Part shown: positions 1-7,370 of the stretch, one piece after another
How the letters are laid out: the number at the start of each line of letters is the position of its first letter
Position numbering within the stretch: the stretch's first letter is position 1
Assembly: GCA_031283395.1 (NCBI GenBank)
Contig: JAITBV010000039.1
Coordinates: forward strand, 1 to 12,432
From: Candidatus Adiutrix sp.
Lineage (GTDB): Bacteria > Desulfobacterota > Desulfarculia > Adiutricales > Adiutricaceae
DNA: 12,432 nt
Direction of reading: 5' to 3'
Program-made: the position numbers and the translations under genes
The notes under the pieces: generated by a model
Databases searched by the model: none
Told to the model about the DNA's origin: nothing
The model's input: only the letters and a program-made list of their open reading frames with translations

Positions 1-572
1 ATAGGTTTTAGTGATATTTCCACCGGCTTAAGGGTTTTGAGCAGATTTTCAGCCAGAGGTATGGCTTTCCCCGGGGCGCCCGCCTCGATGTGAAGCCGAA
101 TCAAGGCCAAGCCCGCCGGCCGGCCCGCCCGCCGACCGGAATGATAGATTTTTTCCAGGGCCTCGGGCGAAGCCGTGGCCAGGGCTTCTTCATAGGCCAG
201 CATCGCCTCCTCTGGTTGGCCGGCCGCACTCCGCACCCGGCCCAAGGCCAAGAGGACATTGGGCTTGTAATTGCCAGACAGGGACGGCCAGTCCAGCAGG
301 GTCTCATAACTTTGCGCGGCCTTGGGGTAATCCTGAACCGTCTCATAAAGGCCGGCGAGATTGTCCAGGAGGAGCGGTTTAAGGGATATTTCCGCCGGCT
401 TTAGGGTTTGAAGCATATTTTCAGCCAGGGGCAGGGCTTTTTCCGGAGCGCCCGCCTCGATATGAAGCCGGATCAAGGCCAGGGCGGCCAGCCGGCCCGC
501 CCGTCGACCGGAATGCTGGATTTTTTCCAGGGCCTCAGGCGAAGCCGCGGCCAAGGCCTCTTCGTAGGCCGC
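1..572. repeat. Internal direct repeat of the TPR gene, 372-base period
   Basis: Bases 1 to about 200 match bases 373 to about 572 at a fixed offset of 372 bases, which is exactly 124 codons, so the reading frame is preserved. By hand alignment the DNA is roughly 80-85% identical and the encoded stretches differ at about 10 of 66 residues. Shared landmarks on the minus strand include codons for SPEALEKI, HSGRRAGR and LALIRLHIEAGAP. The intervening 170 bases are a different TPR-like segment. Further copies may lie left of the window. Confidence 0.85.
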
Positions 573-779
573 CTCAGCCGCCTCTTCCGCCGCCTTCTGG
601 CTGCGGACATAGGCGAATCCGACAATGACCGCCAGGGCAACCGCCGCCGCGCCGAAGGCCAGAGCCCGGGTGTGGCGCAGAATGAACTCGTAAACCTTTT
701 CGCTGGTGGTCAGAAAGGCGTCTTTTTCCTTGAGAAGATCACGGATATGTTTTTCCGGGGCCTTTTTTATCTGGTTCAT
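1..779 (-). CDS. Membrane-anchored TPR-type repeat protein, C-terminus outside the window
   Basis: I read an uninterrupted frame from ATG 779-777 to the left edge, giving 259 residues and no stop, so the 3' end is missing. Residues 1-38 are charged (MNQIKKAPEKHIRDLL...), residues 40-58 form one hydrophobic segment (LAFGAAAVALAVIVGFAYV), and the rest is alanine-rich helical sequence with TPR-like spacing (AYEEAL, PEKALPLAENML, DYPKAAQSYETLL). A short cytoplasmic N-terminus, one membrane helix and a TPR domain outside resembles the YfgM-like family with the TPR_21 domain, whose members act as periplasmic chaperone-linked or scaffold proteins; function here is inferred only. Residues about 71-136 recur at about 195-259 with roughly 85% identity. 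The gene lies 40 bases downstream of rho on the same strand and is probably co-transcribed with it. The ribosome site is weak (GGGGA, 10 bases before the ATG). Confidence 0.8.
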   Translation of the reverse strand, partial: MNQIKKAPEKHIRDLLKEKDAFLTTSEKVYEFILRHTRALAFGAAAVALAVIVGFAYVRSQKAAEEAAEAAYEEALAAASPEALEKIQHSGRRAGRLAALALIRLHIEAGAPEKALPLAENMLQTLKPAEISLKPLLLDNLAGLYETVQDYPKAAQSYETLLDWPSLSGNYKPNVLLALGRVRSAAGQPEEAMLAYEEALATASPEALEKIYHSGRRAGRPAGLALIRLHIEAGAPGKAIPLAENLLKTLKPVEISLKP

Positions 780-819
780 TGGCGGGTCGTCCCCATGGCC
801 GGGTATATTTTTCAAACGG

Positions 820-2082
820 TCAGTGACTCATGGAATCAAGAAAATCCTGGTTGCTCTTGGTGCCCCGTATCTTATCGAGCAAAAACTCCATACTCTCCAC
901 CGGGCTCATGGGACTCAGAAGTTTGCGGAGAATCCAGATGCGGTTCAACTCCGTTTCCAACAGAAGCAGATCCTCCTTGCGGGTGCCGCTGCGGTTGATG
1001 TCCATGGCCGGAAAGACTCGCTTGTCGCTGAGTTTGCGGTCGAGGTGGATCTCCATGTTGCCGGTGCCCTTGAATTCTTCGAAGATGACTTCATCCATGC
1101 GGCTGCCGGTGTCGATGAGGGCGGTGGCGATGATGGTAAGGGAGCCGCCTTCTTCCACATTGCGAGCCGCTCCGAAGAAGCGCTTGGGCCGATGAAGGGC
1201 GTTGGAATCCACACCGCCGGAGAGAATCTTGCCCGAAGGCGGCACCACGGTGTTGTAAGCCCGGGAGAGGCGGGTTATGGAATCCAGGAGGATGACCACA
1301 TCGTGCTTATGTTCCACCAGGCGCTTGGCTTTTTCAATGACCATGTCGGCCACCTGGACGTGGCGGGTGGCCGGCTCGTCAAAGGTGGAACTGATGACCT
1401 CACCCTTGACCGAACGCTGCATATCGGTCACTTCCTCGGGCCGCTCGTCGATAAGGAGCATGATGAGTACGGTTTCAGGGTGGTTCTTGGTGATCGAATT
1501 GGCTATATTCTGCAGCAAGATGGTCTTGCCGGTGCGGGGGGGAGAGACGATGAGGCCGCGCTGCCCCTTGCCGATGGGGGTCATCATATCCATGATGCGC
1601 ATGGAATAGTTCTTGCTGTCGGTCTCCAGTTGAATGCGTTGCTGTGGATAGAGGGGCGTGAGGTTGTCAAAGAGGATCTTGTCCCGGTTGGATTCTTCGG
1701 GGTCCTCGAAATTGCACTGCTCCACCTTCAAAAGGGCATAGTAACGTTCACTCTCCTTGGGGGGGCGGATCTGGCCGGTGACCGTGTCGCCGGTGCGAAG
1801 GTTGAAACGCCGCACCTGGCTTGGGGAAACGTAGATGTCGTCCGGCCCGGGCAGATAGTTGGATTCCGGCGCCCGGAGGAAACCGAAGCCGTCTGGCAAG
1901 GTTTCCAGAACGCCTCCCCCGAAAATCATGCCGTTATGTTCGGTCTGGGCCTGAAGCAGGGCGAAAATCAACTCCTGTTTGCGAAGATTGGTGGCCCCTT
2001 CGATTTTGAAATCCTTGGCCAGAGCGGTCAAATCGCCAATCTTCATTTTCTTCAAGTCGGACAAGTCCATCTTTTCAGTCAT
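820..2082 (-). CDS. rho: Transcription termination factor Rho
   Basis: Rho is a hexameric RNA-dependent ATPase that ends transcription at C-rich, unstructured RNA. At 420 residues this protein matches the usual length (about 419) and lacks the large N-terminal insertions of some phyla. Visible elements are the N-terminal helical domain (1-45), the RNA-binding cold-shock-like fold with DGFGFLR (64-70), the Walker A motif SPPRTGKT (180-187), the Walker B segment DVVILLDS (261-268), the strongly conserved block [20 protein letters not shown] (289-308), and NRSGTRKE (363-370) with the arginine finger. No key residue is missing. Start: ATG 2082-2080 has AGGAA six bases upstream; the next methionine (residue 5) would trim a normal N-terminus. 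It is transcribed divergently from hisD and followed by the TPR protein gene. Confidence 0.98.
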   Translation of the reverse strand: MTEKMDLSDLKKMKIGDLTALAKDFKIEGATNLRKQELIFALLQAQTEHNGMIFGGGVLETLPDGFGFLRAPESNYLPGPDDIYVSPSQVRRFNLRTGDTVTGQIRPPKESERYYALLKVEQCNFEDPEESNRDKILFDNLTPLYPQQRIQLETDSKNYSMRIMDMMTPIGKGQRGLIVSPPRTGKTILLQNIANSITKNHPETVLIMLLIDERPEEVTDMQRSVKGEVISSTFDEPATRHVQVADMVIEKAKRLVEHKHDVVILLDSITRLSRAYNTVVPPSGKILSGGVDSNALHRPKRFFGAARNVEEGGSLTIIATALIDTGSRMDEVIFEEFKGTGNMEIHLDRKLSDKRVFPAMDINRSGTRKEDLLLLETELNRIWILRKLLSPMSPVESMEFLLDKIRGTKSNQDFLDSMSH

Positions 2083-2319
2083 GCTGGTTCCTGTTGATTC
2101 CCTAAAATGCGGCCCCTTCCCTCCGGGGGAGTCTCTGAGGCCGGGAGGAGTGGGTTTTAGTTAAAAACCGATACCGGTTCAGCCCCTGGCGGAAGCTGGG
2201 CGGGCGTTCATTATGAAGTTCTGGCGGATCAACGAATCTTTAGAGATTTTTTCATTCGGGCGATTTCAGTTTAGAGGCGAATCGCGTAGAAAAGACGCGC
2301 CGAAAGAGGAATACGGCTA
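2083..2319 (-). promoter_or_regulatory. Long 5' leader of rho
   Basis: If transcription starts about seven bases after the -10 box, the rho mRNA has an untranslated leader of about 237 nt. It contains a perfect 5-bp hairpin near its 5' end (CGCGT/ACGCG, plus-strand 2283-2299), a 5-bp AATCT/AGATT hairpin (2235-2248), and an AACCG/CGGTT hairpin followed by T residues (2166-2179), then a C-rich, G-poor stretch (about 2125-2160). Two tiny reading frames of 8 and 10 codons occur, without good ribosome sites. In E. coli, rho has a leader of similar length and controls itself by premature termination. Such control here is inference. Confidence 0.45.
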
Positions 2320-2325
2320 TGACGA

Positions 2326-2354
2326 AATATATACTCTGAAATACACCCTGTCAA
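2326..2354 (-). promoter_or_regulatory. Sigma70-type promoter of rho
   Basis: On the minus strand TTGACA (2354-2349, a perfect -35 box) is followed by a 17-base spacer and TATATT (2331-2326, five of six to the -10 consensus). Immediately upstream is an A6 tract (2363-2358) that could act as an UP-like element. The orientation and position fit rho as the target. This is the best promoter match I found in the window. Confidence 0.75.
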
Positions 2355-2365
2355 GACTTTTTTGA

Positions 2366-2375
2366 GGGGGGGGGG
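2366..2375. repeat. Homopolymer tract of ten G (plus strand)
   Basis: Ten consecutive G residues on the plus strand lie 11 bases upstream of the rho -35 box. Tracts of this length can slip during replication and would then change spacing in the region just upstream of the promoter. A sequencing or assembly error in tract length is also possible. Confidence 0.9.
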
Positions 2376-2460
2376 AGCGCGAACTAAAATTTACCTAAAA
2401 AATTAGTTTTATGCTATGCTCCCAAAAGTCCGAACCCGGAGGCCGGACGGCCCACATGAT

Positions 2461-2498
2461 TTGATATTTTATTTCCTGTTTTTTTTTGCTAATATAAT
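2461..2498 (+). promoter_or_regulatory. Probable promoter of hisD
   Basis: A perfect TATAAT (2493-2498) lies 35 bases upstream of the hisD start, which would give a leader of about 28 nt. The -35 element is unclear: TTGATA at 2461-2466 is a good match but 26 bases away, too far for a normal sigma70 promoter, and sequence at the usual distance (about 2470-2475) matches poorly. A T9 tract (2479-2487) sits between. An activator may be needed, or the -10 may act with a weak -35. Confidence 0.45.
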
Positions 2499-2532
2499 GC
2501 GGCTTTAATTGTTTCTTTTTTAAGGATGGCCG

Positions 2533-3837
2533 ATGATTGAGGTTGAATTTCTGCGCCGGCTGACCCCTGACCGCCGTGCGGCGATACTGGCCCGCTCCGC
2601 CGCGGCCCAAACCGAACTTAGGCCGGCCGTGGCCGACATACTCAGCCGCTTGACCGGCGACCCCGAGGGAGAACTGCGGCGGGAATACGGCCCCCTCAAA
2701 TCCGGGCTGGCCCTGGCCGACTTGAAGGTTTCCGCGGAAGAGATCGAAGCCGCCCATCGGGCTCTGCCTGGGGAAGTGCTGGCGGCCCTGAAAAAAGCCG
2801 CCGCAGCCATTTATAAATTCCATGCCGCCCAATTGGAACGTTCATCCTGGTTTGAGGAATTCTCTCCCGGCCTTCTGGCCGGCCGGCTGACCCGTCCCCT
2901 GGAGCGGGTGGGGGTCTATATCCCCGGTGGCCGGGCGACCTACCCTTCCAGCGCCCTTATGAACATCATCCCGGCCAAAGCCGCCGGCGTGACTGAAATA
3001 ATAGCCGCCTCCCCGCCCGGACCGGATTTCACAATTCGTCCGGAAATACTGGCGGCCGCCCACCTGGCCGGAGCCGATGCCATCTACAAGCTGGGCGGGG
3101 CCTGGGCTGTAGGCTCTCTGGCTCTCGGCCTGGCGGGGTTGCCGCGGGTGGATAAAATCGTGGGGCCGGGCAGCGCCTGGGTCACGACGGCCAAACTGGC
3201 CGTTTTCGGCCAGGTGGATATCGACCTTCCGGCCGGACCCAGTGAAGGTTTCATCATCGCCGATGGCCAGGCCCCGGCCGAATGGATTGCCTGGGATCTC
3301 CTGGCCCAGTTGGAACACGATCCCCTGGCCGCGGCCGTCCTGGTGTCCGTGGACGAAGACCTGGCCCGGCGGGTGGCCGCGGATATCAGCCGGCTTTCCC
3401 CCGGCCTGGACCGCCTGGATATCGTGGGCGAATCCCTGAAGAACGGAGCGGCCATTTTAGTGGCCGAAAACCTTAACGAGGCCTTTGATTTTGCCAACCT
3501 CTACGCCCCGGAACATCTGCAACTGGTTCTGGCCGAACCATTCAGCCACCTGAACAGGGTCCGCCATGCCGGTTCGGTCTTCCTGGGGCCACACGCCCCC
3601 ATCGCCGGAGGCGATTACGCCACCGGGCCCAACCATGTGCTGCCCACCGGCGGCGCGGCCCGCATGTTTTCCGGCTTGTCCGTCGACTCCTTCCTTAAAA
3701 AAATAACCTTCCAACACCTAACCCCGGAAGCCCTGAAAGACATCCTGCCCGTTGCCGCGACCCTGGCCCGGGCCGAGGGCCTCACCGCCCACGCCCAATC
3801 CCTGGAAATAAGATCCCGGGAGATAAGACATCCATGA
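2533..3837 (+). CDS. hisD: Histidinol dehydrogenase
   Basis: HisD performs the last two steps of histidine synthesis, oxidising L-histidinol to L-histidine with two NAD+ and a zinc ion. The 434 residues cover the full family length. Metal and catalytic residues align with E. coli: Q259 and H262 (LLAQLEH), catalytic E327-H328 (YAPEHL), D361 (GGDYATG), E415 and H420 (AEGLTAH), plus S237 in PAGPSE. Two positions are odd: the conserved GGAQ glutamine (E. coli Q188) is W191, and the GPGN asparagine (E. coli N211) is S214; both are NAD contacts in the E. coli enzyme. Start: ATG 2533 has AAGGA six bases upstream; an earlier ATG at 2526 meets a stop after four codons. The stop overlaps the glnS start (ATGA). 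No other his gene is in the window. Confidence 0.95.
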   Translation: MIEVEFLRRLTPDRRAAILARSAAAQTELRPAVADILSRLTGDPEGELRREYGPLKSGLALADLKVSAEEIEAAHRALPGEVLAALKKAAAAIYKFHAAQLERSSWFEEFSPGLLAGRLTRPLERVGVYIPGGRATYPSSALMNIIPAKAAGVTEIIAASPPGPDFTIRPEILAAAHLAGADAIYKLGGAWAVGSLALGLAGLPRVDKIVGPGSAWVTTAKLAVFGQVDIDLPAGPSEGFIIADGQAPAEWIAWDLLAQLEHDPLAAAVLVSVDEDLARRVAADISRLSPGLDRLDIVGESLKNGAAILVAENLNEAFDFANLYAPEHLQLVLAEPFSHLNRVRHAGSVFLGPHAPIAGGDYATGPNHVLPTGGAARMFSGLSVDSFLKKITFQHLTPEALKDILPVAATLARAEGLTAHAQSLEIRSREIRHP

Positions 3838-5489
3838 CCGCCAAGACCGAAGCCTCCGCCGGCCATTTTATTCAGGCCTTCATAGACGAAGACGCCGCCG
3901 CCGGCCGTTACGACAGGGTGGCCACCCGTTTTCCGCCGGAACCAAACGGCTATCTGCACATAGGCCACGCCAAGAGCATCTGCCTGAATTTCGGTCTGGC
4001 CTTAAGCTACGGGGGTAATTGCAACCTGCGTTTCGACGATACCAACCCGGTCAAGGAAGACACGGAATATGTCGAATCCATTGAAAATGACGTCCGCTGG
4101 CTGGGCTTTGTCTGGACCGGACCCATCCGTTACGCCTCTGACTATTTTGAAAAACTGTATGAGTGCGCTGAAAAGCTCATCCAAAAAGGCCTGGCCTATG
4201 TTGATGACCTATCGGCTGAGGAGATGCGGGCCTTTCGCGGCACATTGACCGAACCGGGCCGGAACAGCCCCTGGCGCGACCGGGGCGCGGCCGAGAACCT
4301 GGACCTTTTCCGGCGCATGAGGACCGGGGAATTCCCCGACGGGGCCCGGAGTCTCAGAGCCAAAATAGATATGGCTTCGCCCAATCTCAATATGCGCGAC
4401 CCAGCCCTTTACCGCATCCGCCGGGCCGTCCATCACCGCACCGGGGATAAATGGGTCATCTATCCAATGTATGATTATACCCACTGTATCTCCGATGCCC
4501 TTGAAGGCATCACCCATTCCATATGCACCCTGGAATTCGAAGACCACCGGTCGCTCTACGACTGGGTGCTGGAGGCCCTTGATTGGCCGGCTCCCCGACC
4601 CAGACAAATCGAATTCGCCCGCCTGAACCTGGAATACACGGTCATGAGCAAGCGCAAGCTCATGCAACTGGTCAAGGACCGCCACGTCGAAGGTTGGGAT
4701 GACCCCCGCCTGCCGACCCTGGCCGCCCTGCGCCGCCGGGGCCTGACCCCGGAATCCATCCGCCTGTTCTGCGACCGCATCGGCGTGGCCAAGCGCGACA
4801 GTTGGATCGAATACTATTGGCTGGAAAAAGCCGTCCGCGATGACTTGAACCCCATAGCGCCCCGCGTGATGGCCGTTCTCCGGCCTCTGAAAGTGGTGGT
4901 GGAAAACTGGCCCGCCGACCAGAGCCGGGAATTTCCAGCTCCCTTCTTTCCAGACGATCCGGAACGGAAGGAGAGCCGCCCCCTGGTCTTTGAACGGGAA
5001 ATCTTCATCGAGGCCGAAGACTTCAAACCCGACCCGCCGAAAAAATTCTACCGCCTGGGGCCGGGCCGGGAAGTGCACCTGCGCTGGAGTTTCTACCTCC
5101 ACTGCCATGATATGATCCGCGATGCCGAAGGACGGGTCACTGAACTGCGCTGCACCTATAGCGAAGAGCCCCGCGGCGGGGGCGCCGGCCCCGGCGGTCA
5201 GCCGGCGGTGATCCATTGGGTTCCGGCCGGCCTGTCCCGGCCGGCCCGGGGGCGCCTCTACGACCGTTTATTCAGGAATCCCAGACCCAAAGGCGACCTG
5301 GACCGGGAACTGAACCCCGATTCCCTGGTGGAATGCCTGGAAGCCCGCCTGGAGCCCGCCCTGGCCGATCTGGCCCCGGGCTGGCGCTGCCAGTTCGAGC
5401 GCCTGGGCTATTTCGTGACTGATGAAAAACTGCACGACCGGGAACGGCCGGTCTTCAACCGTATAGTGACCCTTAAGGACAGACGCTAA
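3834..5489 (+). CDS. glnS: Glutaminyl-tRNA synthetase
   Basis: This class I synthetase charges tRNA-Gln with glutamine in the cytoplasm. The 551 residues are a normal bacterial length (E. coli 554). The ATP-binding signature is PEPNGYLHIGHAKS with HIGH at 42-45, and the second signature is VMSKRKL at 270-276 in place of KMSKS, as is usual for GlnRS. The block GDKWVIYPMYDYTH and the C-terminal anticodon-binding beta-barrel segments (VIHWV, LYDRLF, FERLGYFV, VFNR) argue for GlnRS rather than GluRS. Its ATG overlaps the hisD stop by 4 bases (ATGA), suggesting translational coupling. Bacterial GlnRS is patchily distributed and is thought to have come by transfer from eukaryotes; many related bacteria make Gln-tRNA through GatCAB instead. 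Nothing in codon use looks recently foreign. Confidence 0.97.
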   Translation: MTAKTEASAGHFIQAFIDEDAAAGRYDRVATRFPPEPNGYLHIGHAKSICLNFGLALSYGGNCNLRFDDTNPVKEDTEYVESIENDVRWLGFVWTGPIRYASDYFEKLYECAEKLIQKGLAYVDDLSAEEMRAFRGTLTEPGRNSPWRDRGAAENLDLFRRMRTGEFPDGARSLRAKIDMASPNLNMRDPALYRIRRAVHHRTGDKWVIYPMYDYTHCISDALEGITHSICTLEFEDHRSLYDWVLEALDWPAPRPRQIEFARLNLEYTVMSKRKLMQLVKDRHVEGWDDPRLPTLAALRRRGLTPESIRLFCDRIGVAKRDSWIEYYWLEKAVRDDLNPIAPRVMAVLRPLKVVVENWPADQSREFPAPFFPDDPERKESRPLVFEREIFIEAEDFKPDPPKKFYRLGPGREVHLRWSFYLHCHDMIRDAEGRVTELRCTYSEEPRGGGAGPGGQPAVIHWVPAGLSRPARGRLYDRLFRNPRPKGDLDRELNPDSLVECLEARLEPALADLAPGWRCQFERLGYFVTDEKLHDRERPVFNRIVTLKDRR

Positions 5490-5530
5490 AAAGCCCTCAA
5501 CAACGGGGGCAAACGCGGAGGCCGGTAATT

Positions 5531-7327
5531 TTGGCAGCCAGTTCATTCACCATAGACTACCTCCTGGAACTGTTAATGTTCAACGGCTTGGCCGGAGAAA
5601 GCCAGGCCGAGGAGATCAGACGCGCCTATCAGGCGGCCGTCGCCCGGCGCCCCGGCAAGGCCTCTGTGGAAAGCGCCGACCCGCTGGACTTCCTGGTGGG
5701 TCTCAAAATGCCTCTGCCCGGCCAGGACAACAACCTGGGGCGGACCATCGATGACGACATCCTGGCCCGGATGATGGCCCAGGCGGCCGCCCTGCCCTAC
5801 CGCCGCATCGAACAGCGGGAACTGGACGCGGAGCTGGTGACGAATATCCTGCCCCAGTCATTCGCCGCCCGTCATATGGTACTGCCCCTGGGCCTGGACG
5901 ATGAGGGGCGCCTCCTGGTGGCCGTCCGCCACCCATTTTGCCAAAGCGCCCTGGAAGACGTCAGCCGGGTGGTCGATAAACCCATTCAGCCCGTTATCGT
6001 GCCCGGCAACCAGATCAAGAAGGTCATCGGGGAAATATACGCCTTCCGGGGGGCGGTGGCCGGGGCCGAAGACCTCTATTCCGGGGGGAGTCGGCTGGGT
6101 TTCGACATCGGCAACCTCGAACCGTTTGTCAAGTTGAAATCAGCCGCGGAAATCACCCATGACGACCAGCACATCAAAAATCTGGTGGATTTTCTGCTGG
6201 CCGAAGCTTTGAATGAAAAGGCTTCCGACATCCATATCGAACCAAAGCGCAGCGATCTTATAGTGCGTATGCGCTTCGACGGGGTGCTTCACGACGTCCA
6301 CCGTCTGCCCAAGGTCATACACCCGGCGGTGGTCAGCCGCATCAAAACCGTCCCCCGCCTGGACATAGCCGAAAAGCGGCGCCCCCAGGACGGCCGCATC
6401 AAGATAGCCGCCAAGTCCGGCGAGGCGGAAGTGCGCGTCTCGACCGTGCCGGTGGCCTTCGGGGAAAAGACGGTCATGCGCATCCTGGATCCGGAGGCCC
6501 TGTTCCTGGATCTGGCCGATATGTTTTTCAACCCGGCCGACCTCCACAAATGGAACACTTTCACCTCCCTGCCCCACGGCATCATCCTGGTGACGGGGCC
6601 AACCGGTAGCGGCAAGACCACCACGCTCTACTCCACTCTTCGGAAGCTGGCCACCCCGGAAGTCAACGTCACCACCGTGGAAGACCCCATTGAGATGGTC
6701 CACGACGAATTCAACCAGATCGCCGTGCAACCCAAGATAGGCATCACCTTCGGCAGCATCATCCGCAATATCCTGCGTCAGGACCCCGACGTCATCATGA
6801 TCGGGGAAATGCGCGATCTGGAAACCGCCGAAAACGCCATCCAGGCCGCCCTCACCGGGCACCTGGTCCTCTCCACCCTCCACACCAACGATGCCCCTTC
6901 GGCCCTGACCCGTCTGTTCGACTTGGGGCTCCAGCCCTTTCTGGTCTCCTCGACCGTGGTGGGCATCATGGCCCAACGTCTGGTCCGGCGCATTTGCAAA
7001 TACTGCGCCGAAACATTTGTCCTGACCAGTGAGGCGGCCCGGGACTTGGGATTCGCCATAGAGGGCGACCTGACTCTCCGGCGGGGGCTGGGCTGCGAAA
7101 TGTGCCGCAACACCGGATATCAGGGACGTCTGGCCACAGTCGAGGTAATGACCATGAGCGAACCCCTTAAGGAACTGGCCCTCAAGGACGGGGTAAGCGC
7201 CCAGGAATTGAAACACCTGGCCCGCCTGGAAGGTATGACCACTCTCCGCGAAAATGCCCTGAACCTCATGACGTCCGGCCTGACCACCATAGAAGAAGTC
7301 CTGCGCGTCACCGCCCCGGACGCCTGA
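5531..7327 (+). CDS. GspE/PilB-family assembly ATPase (type II secretion or type IV pilus)
   Basis: Members are cytoplasmic hexameric ATPases that drive assembly of pilus or pseudopilus fibres at the inner membrane. The 598-residue protein has an N-terminal GspE_N/MshEN-like region (about 1-170), then the ATPase core with ASDIHIEP (231-238), an arginine-rich linker, Walker A GPTGSGKT (356-363), the Walker B segment DPDVIMIGEMRD (418-429), a His box (LSTLHTNDA), and a four-cysteine zinc site CKYC (489-492) and CEMC (522-525). These features separate it from PilT, which lacks the zinc site. The start is TTG 5531, with GGAGG nine bases upstream; ATG 5576 is a weaker alternative that would remove 15 residues. 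No other secretion or pilus gene is nearby, so its system cannot be decided. It follows glnS by 41 bases. Confidence 0.93.
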   Translation: MAASSFTIDYLLELLMFNGLAGESQAEEIRRAYQAAVARRPGKASVESADPLDFLVGLKMPLPGQDNNLGRTIDDDILARMMAQAAALPYRRIEQRELDAELVTNILPQSFAARHMVLPLGLDDEGRLLVAVRHPFCQSALEDVSRVVDKPIQPVIVPGNQIKKVIGEIYAFRGAVAGAEDLYSGGSRLGFDIGNLEPFVKLKSAAEITHDDQHIKNLVDFLLAEALNEKASDIHIEPKRSDLIVRMRFDGVLHDVHRLPKVIHPAVVSRIKTVPRLDIAEKRRPQDGRIKIAAKSGEAEVRVSTVPVAFGEKTVMRILDPEALFLDLADMFFNPADLHKWNTFTSLPHGIILVTGPTGSGKTTTLYSTLRKLATPEVNVTTVEDPIEMVHDEFNQIAVQPKIGITFGSIIRNILRQDPDVIMIGEMRDLETAENAIQAALTGHLVLSTLHTNDAPSALTRLFDLGLQPFLVSSTVVGIMAQRLVRRICKYCAETFVLTSEAARDLGFAIEGDLTLRRGLGCEMCRNTGYQGRLATVEVMTMSEPLKELALKDGVSAQELKHLARLEGMTTLRENALNLMTSGLTTIEEVLRVTAPDA

Positions 7328-7370
7328 ATCACTGTTTCATAATAATTTAATAATGTAGGGAGATTTGGAC

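Larger units (their letters stand above)
2083..2532. other. Divergent intergenic region between rho and hisD
   Basis: These 450 bases are AT-richer than the flanking genes. From left to right they hold the rho ribosome site and leader, the rho promoter (minus strand), a G10 tract, an AT-rich stretch with an imperfect dyad (about 2382-2408), a GC-rich hairpin (arms GTCCG 2428-2432 and CGGAC 2444-2448), a T9 tract, and the hisD -10 box and ribosome site (plus strand). I see no RNA gene and no convincing protein gene in it. Confidence 0.7.

Noticed and set aside
706..2097. Open frame of 463 codons on the plus strand opposite rho
   Set aside because: It lies wholly opposite a textbook Rho gene, shows no recognisable family, and is explained by GC-biased third positions of the real gene.
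2213..2365. Small 50-codon frame on the plus strand between rho and hisD (starts MKFWRINESL)
   Set aside because: No ribosome site, codon use unlike the neighbours, and it runs opposite the strong rho promoter and leader. Conservation in relatives would revive it.
2428..2448. GC-rich hairpin upstream of hisD considered as a terminator or his attenuator
   Set aside because: It lies upstream of the likely hisD promoter, is not followed directly by a T run, and I see no histidine-rich leader peptide.
2395..2832. Open frame of 145 codons on the minus strand across the hisD start
   Set aside because: It overlaps the well-supported hisD N-terminus and the hisD promoter, and its glycine-rich start is typical of antisense frames.
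4209..5216. Open frame of 335 codons on the minus strand opposite glnS
   Set aside because: Shadow of glnS codon bias; no motif and no sensible ribosome site.
5493..5510. Short stem between glnS and the GspE/PilB ATPase considered as a terminator
   Set aside because: Five pairs at most, and no T run follows.
6140..7216. Open frame of 358 codons on the minus strand opposite the GspE/PilB ATPase
   Set aside because: Same cause: long antisense frame in GC-rich coding DNA, with glycine-rich and histidine-rich low-information protein.
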